This document shows, one piece after another, positions 24,508 to 31,763 of a DNA stretch of 35,476 bases. The stretch's first letter is position 1. Each line of letters begins with the position of its first letter. The notes under the pieces are model-generated. The model was given only the letters and a program-made list of their open reading frames with translations, was not told the DNA's origin and did not search any database. The position numbers and the translations under genes were made by a program. The stretch is from an uncultured Alphaproteobacteria bacterium (GTDB lineage: Bacteria > Pseudomonadota > Alphaproteobacteria > Rickettsiales > UBA1997), in the NCBI GenBank assembly GCA_903870105.1, contig CAIQBQ010000108.1:1-35476 (forward strand), read 5' to 3'.

Positions 24508-26440
24508 ATCACTTTTTATCCCATGTGCAGCGATTTTTTTGCTCAGCATTTTTTTGCGTTCGCTTATTGATATTGGTCCGGATACCGGAATTTATTTGAG
24601 TCTCGGCAAAAAAGTTGCGGAAGGAAAAAGATATTATTACGACTTTTTTGAGAGTAATTTTCCGATCTCATTTTATTTCTACGCCCTTGAATATCGACTT
24701 TCCGCGCTTCTTCATATTGATCCAATTATCACTTCTGAAATCGTCATTAATTTACTCGCTTTAACATCAATTTCTTGGTCGGCAAAAATTCTGGCGCAAA
24801 GCGAAATTTATCAAAATAGGGCGCATTACAATCTGATCATCATCGGATATTTTTTAGGATTTTTTCTGCGACCGCTTTCTTTGCAACTTGGCGAATTTGG
24901 CACGAAAACCAGCTTTCTGCTCTTGTTACTATTTCCATATATTTCTTACTCATTTCCACGGCGATTAAGTTTTTCTAAAAAAGATTTAATCGCTCGCGGA
25001 TGCTTGATTGGCCTGATGCCATGCTTCAAGCCTCATTACTTAATTTTTCCGCTAGTAATTGAGTTTTACAAATTTTGGCAAAAAAAATCCGTTAGTTTTT
25101 TCTTCGAATTTGACAAGTTGTTCGCTGTGCTGATCTACACATCCTACTTATTTTGGATGCTAAAATTCATGCCAGAATTTTTTGAATTCATGGTGCCGAT
25201 GTGGGCAAAGATTTACGGCTCTTACGACAATAATGCGATTTTTTTAGGAAATTTTTTACGATTAATTGCTGTCCATATTGGGCCTTTTGCTTTTAGTTTT
25301 TTGATTTTTTCGCGCTTAAAACCAGATGAGAATGACAAGATTTTGCTGCTTTTTTTCTCTGCATCTCTGCTGCTTTTCATTCTAGAGAATGCGATGACTA
25401 TCGACCAATCGGTAATTTTTTACGCCGTTAGCACTATCTGTGTTTTGAAGTTTACTTCCGACTTAATCGCTTCAAAAAAAATAATTTTTTCTGAGAATAA
25501 ATTTATCATCATCTTACTGCTTTTTCTTCCGCTTTTTGATTTGGGAATTTTCCCTGCGGCAATTTTTGGTTTAAGTGGATTCGCCAGCGCTTGGTGGCTT
25601 ATTGCGCCGATTATTTTGATTCGTTATCCAAGAATTTTGTTGATTTACTTGGCGCTACTTTTCCTAGCTGTGATGGTGATGAAGTATTACGGTGCTTGGC
25701 CTTATATCGCATTTAATCTCACTGCCTTGTTCGGGATTTTGTTTTTTTATGAGAGAAAAATTTACGCAAAAATTTCTAAAAAATTTTCAGTTTTTTCCAT
25801 TTTTTTAATTACCGCTTCGATCTCGAGTTTGTTTCATCTTTATCTTTATAGCGCGGTTGAGTCTGTGGTTCACAAAGATAATTACAGCTTTCCCAACAAG
25901 ATGTCTGACATGATTAATTACTACGCTAAAGAATTTGCGCCGGCAAAAGAGGATGAAACATTAATGATTTCAATGGGTAATGGTTTTAATTTTTCACGAT
26001 TAAATTATTTGCATAAAGAAAATCTTCAAAAATTTCACATTGCTTCGATGCAGGCTAATTTTGGATCTGCTGGCAATAGTTCAATGTTTAACATCGAGAA
26101 TCGAGATAGAATTTTTGTTAGTTATTATCTTTTCGATGACATCAGAGCTGCGTTAAAAAATCCGCAGACTAAAATAGTTTTTGTCAGCAACGCTCCAGAC
26201 ATTTTAAACAAGAAAGACCGCTGTCTTATTGGCTCATTGGAATATTATTTTCTTGATCAGAGTTTTAGAAAATTTTTCTTCAAAAATTTTCGTTTCGAAA
26301 ATCATGTGATCATTAATCATGAGGTTGAGGTGATGAAAAATATTCCGCTTATTACTGGCGTGAAGCCAAGTATTTTTGACCAAGTCACCAAATCAAAAAA
26401 ACAGGTTCTGCATGATTTTGAAATCTATATTCGCAAATAA
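24482..26440 (+). CDS. Large polytopic membrane protein, paralogue 2 (possible GT-C glycosyltransferase)
   Basis: About 652 residues, clearly homologous to the preceding gene along its full length. Shared landmarks are GPDTGIYLSLGKKVAEGKRY, YYDFFESNFP, EFGTKTSFLLLLLFPYISYS, FKPHYLIFPLVIEFYKFW and the C-terminal LEYYFLDQSFRKFF, and both proteins end in a D/F-x-E-V/I-YIRK tail. It has a similar number of membrane segments. I use the ATG at 24482 because the TTG three codons earlier is unlikely. It overlaps the preceding stop by 26 bp and lnt by 29 bp. Substrate and reaction unknown; acceptor glycans or lipids in the envelope are plausible. Confidence 0.7.
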   Translation: MRKFTLENKSLFIPCAAIFLLSIFLRSLIDIGPDTGIYLSLGKKVAEGKRYYYDFFESNFPISFYFYALEYRLSALLHIDPIITSEIVINLLALTSISWSAKILAQSEIYQNRAHYNLIIIGYFLGFFLRPLSLQLGEFGTKTSFLLLLLFPYISYSFPRRLSFSKKDLIARGCLIGLMPCFKPHYLIFPLVIEFYKFWQKKSVSFFFEFDKLFAVLIYTSYLFWMLKFMPEFFEFMVPMWAKIYGSYDNNAIFLGNFLRLIAVHIGPFAFSFLIFSRLKPDENDKILLLFFSASLLLFILENAMTIDQSVIFYAVSTICVLKFTSDLIASKKIIFSENKFIIILLLFLPLFDLGIFPAAIFGLSGFASAWWLIAPIILIRYPRILLIYLALLFLAVMVMKYYGAWPYIAFNLTALFGILFFYERKIYAKISKKFSVFSIFLITASISSLFHLYLYSAVESVVHKDNYSFPNKMSDMINYYAKEFAPAKEDETLMISMGNGFNFSRLNYLHKENLQKFHIASMQANFGSAGNSSMFNIENRDRIFVSYYLFDDIRAALKNPQTKIVFVSNAPDILNKKDRCLIGSLEYYFLDQSFRKFFFKNFRFENHVIINHEVEVMKNIPLITGVKPSIFDQVTKSKKQVLHDFEIYIRK

Positions 26441-27992
26441 AAAAGTTATTTCTCTATTTGTCGGGGCTTTTGCTGCACTTGCTTTCGCGCCATTTCACTT
26501 CTTTCCAGCGGCAATAATTTCCTTCTCAGTTTTTTATTTTCTACTCGATAAAATTGAGCAGAAAAAAGAAATTTTTTGGCTGGGATTTACTTTCGGATTC
26601 GGACATTTTCTTGCTGGAATTTATTGGATCTCCATCTCGCTTCTTGTTGATGCCAAGCAATTTGCCTGGCTAATTCCCTTCGCGCTGACTTTGATTCCAT
26701 CAGCTCTAGCTCTTTATGCGGCGCTGTTTGCGCTCACTTACAAGTTTTTGATTGGTAAATTTAATCTAAAAATAACTTACCAAAAAATTCTTCTCTTCGC
26801 TCTCTGCTGGCTATTCTTTGAGGTGTTGCGCTCAAATCTTTTTTCAGGATTTCCGTGGAATTTACTCGGCTATATCTGGCTATTCGATGCGCATTTTGCA
26901 CAGCTCGCTTCGGTCTTTGGCGTCTACGGACTCACCATTTTCGCAGTATTAGTTTCATTATTGCCGATTTTACTTTTTCAAAAAAAATCTTCGCGTGGAG
27001 ACAAGGTTTTTGCTGGAATAATCATTACTTTTTTGTGCGGAAATTTGCTTTTTGCACATTTTTATATCGACGAGACAAAAATTGTTAATGATCACGAATC
27101 GAAGATCCGTCTAGTTCAAGCCAATGTTAAACAAGAGTTGAAATGGGATGAGCGCGAGAAATTAAAAGATTTTTTTCGTCAGATCGAGCTCACTAACGCA
27201 GAAAATTCAAAAAATATTAAAGCGGTGATTTGGTCTGAAACATCCGTGCCTTACGTCATTGACGACAATCCAATTTTAATTGCCCACCTACTTAAAGCAG
27301 TGCCAGAGAATGCCGTGTTAATTACGGGTGGATTGAGGCTAGAGAGGAAGAATGTTTGGAACAGTATTTTTGTAATTAATAAGAGTGGCGTTTTAGAGCA
27401 TTACGACAAGCACCACCTTGTTCCATTCGGTGAGTACGTTCCCTTGCAGGAATTATTGTCATCTTTATTCCTAGGAAATGTCGTTGATGGCATTACTGGA
27501 GGTGGAGTTGGATTCAGCTCTGGTGAAGGTCCAAAGACTTTAGTAACGGAGAATTTTTCCTTTTCTCCTTTGGTTTGTTATGAAGTAATTTTTTCTGATG
27601 AGGTGGTCGATAGAAACAATCTTCCGGATATGTTTGTTAACCTAACCAATGATGCATGGTTTGGAAATAGTAGTGGACCTTACCAACATTTCGACATGTC
27701 CAAAATGCGCGCAATCGAATATGGAATTCCATTAATTCGCGTAGCAAATACTGGCATTACAGCTTTGGTTGATCCATTTGGTCGAGTCGTTAATCAAATC
27801 GATTTGAATCAAACTGGGACGATTGATGTTGATCTAATGAAAAATTCTAGAACTACTATTTACGCAACCTATTGCTACTTGCCACTGCTCTTGTTACTTG
27901 CAGCCATGCTTTGCTTCTTAACATTTTCATCACACACACAATGGAAATTAGAAAAATTACCCCGATCGATAAACACATCTCCAAAAAATTAA
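26412..27992 (+). CDS. lnt: Apolipoprotein N-acyltransferase
   Basis: Adds the third acyl chain to the N-terminal cysteine of lipoproteins in the inner membrane. About 526 residues. The N-terminal half is membrane helices; the C-terminal nitrilase domain has the catalytic triad: Glu in IWSETSVPY, Lys in YDKHHLVPFGEYVP and Cys in PLVCYEVIFSD. NLTNDAWFGNSSGPYQHF is family-typical, and a last membrane helix follows. The ATG at 26412 is preferred to a TTG twelve codons earlier. It ends the run after the two membrane proteins and overlaps the XRE gene by 52 bp. The window itself encodes several lipoproteins as substrates. Confidence 0.95.
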   Translation: MILKSIFANKKVISLFVGAFAALAFAPFHFFPAAIISFSVFYFLLDKIEQKKEIFWLGFTFGFGHFLAGIYWISISLLVDAKQFAWLIPFALTLIPSALALYAALFALTYKFLIGKFNLKITYQKILLFALCWLFFEVLRSNLFSGFPWNLLGYIWLFDAHFAQLASVFGVYGLTIFAVLVSLLPILLFQKKSSRGDKVFAGIIITFLCGNLLFAHFYIDETKIVNDHESKIRLVQANVKQELKWDEREKLKDFFRQIELTNAENSKNIKAVIWSETSVPYVIDDNPILIAHLLKAVPENAVLITGGLRLERKNVWNSIFVINKSGVLEHYDKHHLVPFGEYVPLQELLSSLFLGNVVDGITGGGVGFSSGEGPKTLVTENFSFSPLVCYEVIFSDEVVDRNNLPDMFVNLTNDAWFGNSSGPYQHFDMSKMRAIEYGIPLIRVANTGITALVDPFGRVVNQIDLNQTGTIDVDLMKNSRTTIYATYCYLPLLLLLAAMLCFLTFSSHTQWKLEKLPRSINTSPKN

Positions 27993-28360
27993 GGCAGTTT
28001 CGCCGCGCCGCCGGCATCAGTCAAAAAAAACTTGGAGAGCTCACCAATATCAGTTTTCAGCAAATTCAAAAATACGAAAAAGCTCAGAACCGTATCTCAT
28101 CTAGTAAGTTGTTTGAATTTTCTCAGTTGTTGAAGCAGCCAATCTCAGGCTTTTTTTGCTACCTCGAATCAGACAATGGTCACTACGGTTATGATTTTAA
28201 AAGTGAGAACCAACTGTTGAAGGATGCGAAAGATGGAGATGAGGAGCTGCTCCCACTAATTCGCTCTTTTAAGCGCATCGAAAATAGTCAAATAAAAAAA
28301 TATCTGCTGTCACTCATCGTCTCAATTTCCAAGCCGCAAAATAAAAAGATCAAACTCTGA
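27941..28360 (+). CDS. XRE-family helix-turn-helix regulator
   Basis: About 139 residues. An N-terminal HTH_3 domain (residues about 12-66) contains FRRAAGISQKKLGELTNISFQQIQKYEKAQNRIS. The C-terminal half is charged and helical, without a recognised ligand domain. In alphaproteobacteria a small XRE regulator commonly follows lnt, usually ahead of metK; here no metK follows. Start chosen at the ATG at 27941, because the upstream in-frame codons belong to lnt in another frame. The coding overlap with lnt is 52 bp, which implies translational coupling. Its target is not visible. Confidence 0.85.
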   Translation: MEIRKITPIDKHISKKLRQFRRAAGISQKKLGELTNISFQQIQKYEKAQNRISSSKLFEFSQLLKQPISGFFCYLESDNGHYGYDFKSENQLLKDAKDGDEELLPLIRSFKRIENSQIKKYLLSLIVSISKPQNKKIKL

Positions 28361-28378
28361 GCGATCTTCCTTGATCAA

Positions 28379-29143
28379 TTAACTTTCGAACGAAGTTAGC
28401 GACTTAACGGGGAAGTGATTACGTTCCGGCTTGATCTCGGCAACATTTTTCTTTTTGCGACGACGACGACGGTCGCGCTTAACTTTACGAACCTTAGTAG
28501 AGTCAGCAACGAGTCTATGCTTGATGTGTGAATCAACTATTTCTTCAAATTCTTTTGCGTGACCAGAAAAGAAATGGTCGGCGCCGTGAATCATTTGATA
28601 AGCTACGGAAGCACCATCTCTTGCAGCAAGTTTTTCAGATAATTTTGCTGAATCTGCTTCTTTAGTGATGTCATCTTTTCCACCTTGAACTATTAGGCCG
28701 GAAGATGTGCAGGGCACGATAAAATTAAAATCGTATTTTGTAGCTGGCGGAGCGGCAAGAATGTAATTTTCAAATTCTGGTCTACGCATTACAAGCTGTA
28801 GGGCGATCCATGAGCCAAAGGAAAAGCCGCCAATCCAATATTCAGTAGCTTCCATATTTTGATCGTGAAGCCAATTTGTAGCGGCTGTAGCGTCTAGAAG
28901 CTCACCAAGTCCATTGTCAAACTTTCCTTCTGATCTGCCGACGCCACGAAAATTTATGCGCAAAACAGAGAATCCGTTAGAGACGAAAGCTTTGTAAATA
29001 TTGTAAGTAATTTTGTTATTCATGGTGCCGCCATGAAGTGGGTGAGGGTGAAGCACCAAAGCTACGGGAGCTTTAGGATTAATGTTTTGATGATAACGCC
29101 CTTCAATTCTTCCAGCGGGGCCACTAATGATTACTTCAGGCAT
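28379..29143 (-). CDS. Alpha/beta hydrolase with a basic C-terminal tail
   Basis: 254 residues, COG2945-like. The fold is shown by LVLHPHPLHGGTMNNKI (oxyanion region) and the nucleophile elbow GFSFGS (serine near residue 106). The acid is likely in GGKDD and the histidine in GADHFF (near residue 190). Esterase or thioesterase activity is likely; the substrate is unknown. Unusually, residues 212-254 form a very basic tail (KVRKVKRDRRRRRKKKN), which could bind nucleic acid or acidic lipid. The start overlaps the stop of the upstream 65-residue gene by one base. It converges on the XRE gene with 18 bases between the stops. Confidence 0.85.
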   Translation of the reverse strand: MPEVIISGPAGRIEGRYHQNINPKAPVALVLHPHPLHGGTMNNKITYNIYKAFVSNGFSVLRINFRGVGRSEGKFDNGLGELLDATAATNWLHDQNMEATEYWIGGFSFGSWIALQLVMRRPEFENYILAAPPATKYDFNFIVPCTSSGLIVQGGKDDITKEADSAKLSEKLAARDGASVAYQMIHGADHFFSGHAKEFEEIVDSHIKHRLVADSTKVRKVKRDRRRRRKKKNVAEIKPERNHFPVKSLTSFES

Positions 29144-29340
29144 TAGTTAGTTTTGTCCCATTGAACTGGTTTTTGTTCCCCATCTACAACCAACTGGTTT
29201 GAACCGGCATATTTTGCCGCCATGTATTTGCCGTGTCCGGCATGAACTCCGTAGTAATAAACTGGCTCGATTTCCTTGTCGTTAAATTTTCTTTTGGCGA
29301 CGTTCTTAACGCGATTCTTCGGATTGTTCTTAGTACCCAT
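29143..29340 (-). CDS. Small conserved basic protein, unknown function
   Basis: 65 residues, basic N-terminus (GTKNNPKNRVKNVAKRKF) and a small folded-looking core (PVYYYGVHAGHGKYMAAKY, then QLVVDGEQKPVQW). There is no signal peptide and no cysteine. It reads like a genuine short conserved protein rather than a chance frame, because of the HAGHGKYMAA block and its TAATG coupling to the hydrolase. I recall similar short proteins in other alphaproteobacteria but cannot name the family. Confidence 0.7.
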   Translation of the reverse strand: MGTKNNPKNRVKNVAKRKFNDKEIEPVYYYGVHAGHGKYMAAKYAGSNQLVVDGEQKPVQWDKTN

Positions 29341-29423
29341 TGCTTTAGCGAGATTTTTTAAGTTGGAAAAAAATGAAGGGCCGGCAAAGTAGGAATCAAT
29401 CCTCCAAAATCAAGTTTTAAAAA

Positions 29424-30614
29424 ATGCCTAAATTCAACCGTTTAAAAGATTGCGTTGTTACCAATAAAAACGTGATCATTCGCGTAGATATCAATGTTCC
29501 GATGAGTAACGGAAAAATTGATGATGACACTCGAATTAAAGCCGTAATTCCGACGCTTAAATATCTCGCTGAAAATAAAGCAAAAGTGATCGTGATTTCA
29601 CATTTTGGTCGTCCAGAAGGAATGGTAGATCCTTCAATGTCAATCAAACCTTTAGTTGCTCACGTTCAGGAATTGCTTGGCTCAATCAAGGTTAGTTTTG
29701 TTGATGATTGTATTGGCGAGAAAGTAATAAAAGCTGTTGAAGCCATGAATTACGGAGAGGTAATCATGTTGGAAAATCTACGTTTCTACAAACAAGAAAC
29801 CAAAAACGATCCAGAATTTTCGCGTAAATTAGCAAGTCTTGGAAATCTCTACGTGAATGACGCATTTTCTTGTTCACACCGCGCCCACGCTTCGATCACT
29901 GGTATTCCGGCGATCTTAAAATCAGCTGCTGGATTTTTGATGGAAGAAGAATTAGACGGCCTGACTAATCATTTAGAAAACGCCAAAAAACCGATGATGG
30001 CCGTTGTTGGTGGAGCAAAAGTTTCAACAAAATTAGATTTGCTAAACTCACTCTCAAAAAAAGCGCAAACCATTGTGGTTGGTGGTGGTATGGCCAATAC
30101 ATTTCTTTACGCTTTGGGAAAAAATATTGGAAAATCTTTGTGTGAAAAAGATCTAAAAGAAACAGCCTTAGAAATTCTGAAAAATGTGCGAGTTCTTCTT
30201 CCGATCGATGTTGTTGTTGCAAAAAAATTCCAACAAAATGCGCCGTGCCGAACTGTTTTGGTTGATGAAGTTGCCGATGACGACATGATTCTCGACATCG
30301 GCGCGGCAAGCAGCGCCAAGATTGCCGAGGAGCTAGCGAAGCATCAAACTTTAGTTTGGAATGGGCCACTTGGCGCTTTCGAAATTAAACCTTTTAACAT
30401 CGGAACTGAAAGTTTTGCACGCACTGCCGCAGATCTTACCGAAGCTGGAAAATTAATTTCGGTTTCTGGCGGTGGAGATTCTGTTTCTGCTCTTAACTCA
30501 ATTGGTTTAGCAGAAAAATTTACTTACATCTCAACTGCTGGCGGAGCATTTCTTGAATGGTTAGAGGGTAAGGATTTGCCAGGCGTAGCGGCACTTTCTA
30601 TTCCTCGTTCATAA
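29424..30614 (+). CDS. pgk: Phosphoglycerate kinase
   Basis: Glycolytic/gluconeogenic enzyme moving phosphate between 1,3-bisphosphoglycerate and ADP. 396 residues. The N-domain has NVIIRVDINVPM and VISHFGRPEG and the substrate motif LENLRFYKQE. The hinge and C-domain have VVGGAKVSTKLDLL, VWNGPLGAFE and VSGGGDSVSAL. It stands with no gap or tim gene beside it. The last 17 bases overlap the end of the convergent small secreted protein gene. With ppdK downstream, the window supplies two gluconeogenic steps. Confidence 0.96.
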   Translation: MPKFNRLKDCVVTNKNVIIRVDINVPMSNGKIDDDTRIKAVIPTLKYLAENKAKVIVISHFGRPEGMVDPSMSIKPLVAHVQELLGSIKVSFVDDCIGEKVIKAVEAMNYGEVIMLENLRFYKQETKNDPEFSRKLASLGNLYVNDAFSCSHRAHASITGIPAILKSAAGFLMEEELDGLTNHLENAKKPMMAVVGGAKVSTKLDLLNSLSKKAQTIVVGGGMANTFLYALGKNIGKSLCEKDLKETALEILKNVRVLLPIDVVVAKKFQQNAPCRTVLVDEVADDDMILDIGAASSAKIAEELAKHQTLVWNGPLGAFEIKPFNIGTESFARTAADLTEAGKLISVSGGGDSVSALNSIGLAEKFTYISTAGGAFLEWLEGKDLPGVAALSIPRS

Positions 30615-30882
30615 TCAGAGTTCTTTCCTCATTGGTCTCTAAATCTTTGACCTGAATTCTTGTTCCACCCGCAATCGATTCCATGAATAAAACTTTTACG
30701 GTGCGATAATTGTCGATTTTGGAATCGTAGAATTGAATCACCAAACCTTCTCGCACCAGGTTTCCTTCGCCGATTTCAATTTCGGCTTTATTGTCGAAAT
30801 CGTATCCGGTCCAGGCTAGTGTTGGCTTAATGGTAAGAAAAAAAATTGCTGCGATAGTAAGAAGTAGTGGTGTAGTTTTCAT
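30598..30882 (-). CDS. Small secreted protein, DUF5334-like
   Basis: About 94 residues from the ATG at 30882, which gives a good signal peptide (MKTTPLLLTIAAIFFL, cut after TLA or nearby). The mature part begins WTGYDFDNKAEIEIGEGNLV and continues with an all-beta-looking domain (VREGLVIQFYDSKIDNYRTVKVLFMES). The W-x-GYD...GNLV pattern agrees with what I recall of DUF5334, but this is from memory. A longer in-frame start at 30969 would run through two hairpins and lack a signal, so I reject it. It converges on pgk with a 17-bp overlap. Confidence 0.75.
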   Translation of the reverse strand: MKTTPLLLTIAAIFFLTIKPTLAWTGYDFDNKAEIEIGEGNLVREGLVIQFYDSKIDNYRTVKVLFMESIAGGTRIQVKDLETNEERTLIMNEE

Positions 30883-30918
30883 GGTTGACTTTTGTTGGTG
30901 TTGTGAATTTGATGCGCG

Positions 30919-30954
30919 CCCCTTTCGCAGGGGAAGGTAGCAAGATTTTGCTAC
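30919..30954. repeat. Two adjacent short hairpins upstream of DUF5334-like gene
   Basis: CCCCT-TTCGC-AGGGG (30919-30933) is followed by GTAGCAA-GATT-TTGCTAC (30937-30954). They sit between the divergent small secreted protein gene and tRNA-Pro, 26 bases before the tRNA. They may be a small dispersed repeat or part of the leader; only one copy is visible. Confidence 0.5.
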
Positions 30955-30980
30955 ATTACTTACTTTCAAGAAATTTTATT

Positions 30981-31058
30981 CGGGGCGTAGCGCAGTCTGG
31001 CTAGCGCACCTGGTTTGGGACCAGGGGGTCGGGAGTTCGAATCTCTCCGCCCCGACCA
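30981..31058 (+). tRNA. tRNA-Pro (TGG anticodon)
   Basis: Plus-strand cloverleaf. Acceptor CGGGGCG (30981-30987) pairs perfectly with CGCCCCG. The anticodon arm is CCTGG-TTTGGGA-CCAGG, giving anticodon TGG, which can read all four proline codons when modified. The T arm is GGGAGTTCGAATCTCTC. The discriminator is A and CCA is encoded at 31056-31058. Confidence 0.96.
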
Positions 31059-31190
31059 AAATTTCTGCTAAGCCGATCTTTTGAGGTGAGCTTTCTCTAA
31101 AATTCTTGATCGAAGTATTTTTATGCGCCTCGCCAGGATGTTACAAATACATCGCAGCCGAGTTAGCTCAGCGAAATTTCCCTGCCCAGA

Positions 31191-31523
31191 ATGAATCTCA
31201 AAGAAGTTCACGATTACAGATTCCTTGCGACCCCTGATGACACTGCTGTTAAAGCTGACAAAAAATTCTCCAAATCAAAATTTCTAAAAAATTTTCTAAA
31301 AGAAATTTGGGCTAAGAAAGAGCCTAAGCAAAGAATGCACGAAAATATGATTAAGCAGGCTTTAAGAACTTTGCCCAAAAAAGGCGATAAGTCAGCGCTG
31401 AAGGCCATCGACATCGATTGTAATAATCTGTCAAAAAAATTTCTGATCGAAAACTTTTCTTTACAAAAAGAGTCGGTAAAAATTTCACAACAAATGAAGT
31501 TTGATTTTAGTCTGCATAATTAA
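31191..31523 (+). CDS. Small basic protein of unknown function
   Basis: 110 residues, lysine-rich, mostly helical by appearance, with no signal peptide or cysteine cluster and no recognised motif. It begins MNLKEVHDYRFLATPDDTAV and has a basic middle (KKFSKSKFLKNFLKEIWAKKEPKQRM). No clear Shine-Dalgarno is seen. The coding case rests on length, codon use like its neighbours and the gap it fills between tRNA-Pro and ppdK. It could be a lineage-specific nucleic-acid-binding or secreted effector-like protein; nothing visible decides. Confidence 0.55.
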   Translation: MNLKEVHDYRFLATPDDTAVKADKKFSKSKFLKNFLKEIWAKKEPKQRMHENMIKQALRTLPKKGDKSALKAIDIDCNNLSKKFLIENFSLQKESVKISQQMKFDFSLHN

Positions 31524-31554
31524 ATTCAGGCGAAGAAAATCAGACTCGAAAATG

Positions 31555-31582
31555 CCGTCTACTTATTTTAAGAAAAACGGCT
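31555..31582 (+). terminator. Possible terminator after the 110-residue gene
   Basis: GCCGT (31555-31559) pairs with ACGGC (31578-31582), and an inner CTTA/TAAG stem stacks in between. A poly-A/poly-T run follows at about 31592-31605. The stem has an internal loop and the T-run is distant, so it is only a weak candidate. Confidence 0.3.
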
Positions 31583-31763
31583 CTCACACAAAAAAAATTT
31601 TTTAAATCACGGCTAAAAATTTCGCTGAATGGGTTTTTAGTTTTTCTAAAAAACATTCTTTTTGCGATCTTTCGACCAGAAAACATAATGCTGGAAAGCA
31701 CCTGATTTCACTGGTTGCAAATGGCTTTGAGTTTCAAAAACTTCAATTTGACTTAATCTAAAA

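Noticed and set aside
30883..30969. N-terminal extension of the DUF5334-like gene
   Set aside because: It would run through two hairpins and hide the signal peptide; the ATG at 30882 gives a normal secreted protein.
31155..31171. tRNA-like fragment (GTTAGCTCAG) after tRNA-Pro
   Set aside because: It matches only the D-arm; no acceptor, anticodon or T arm follows.
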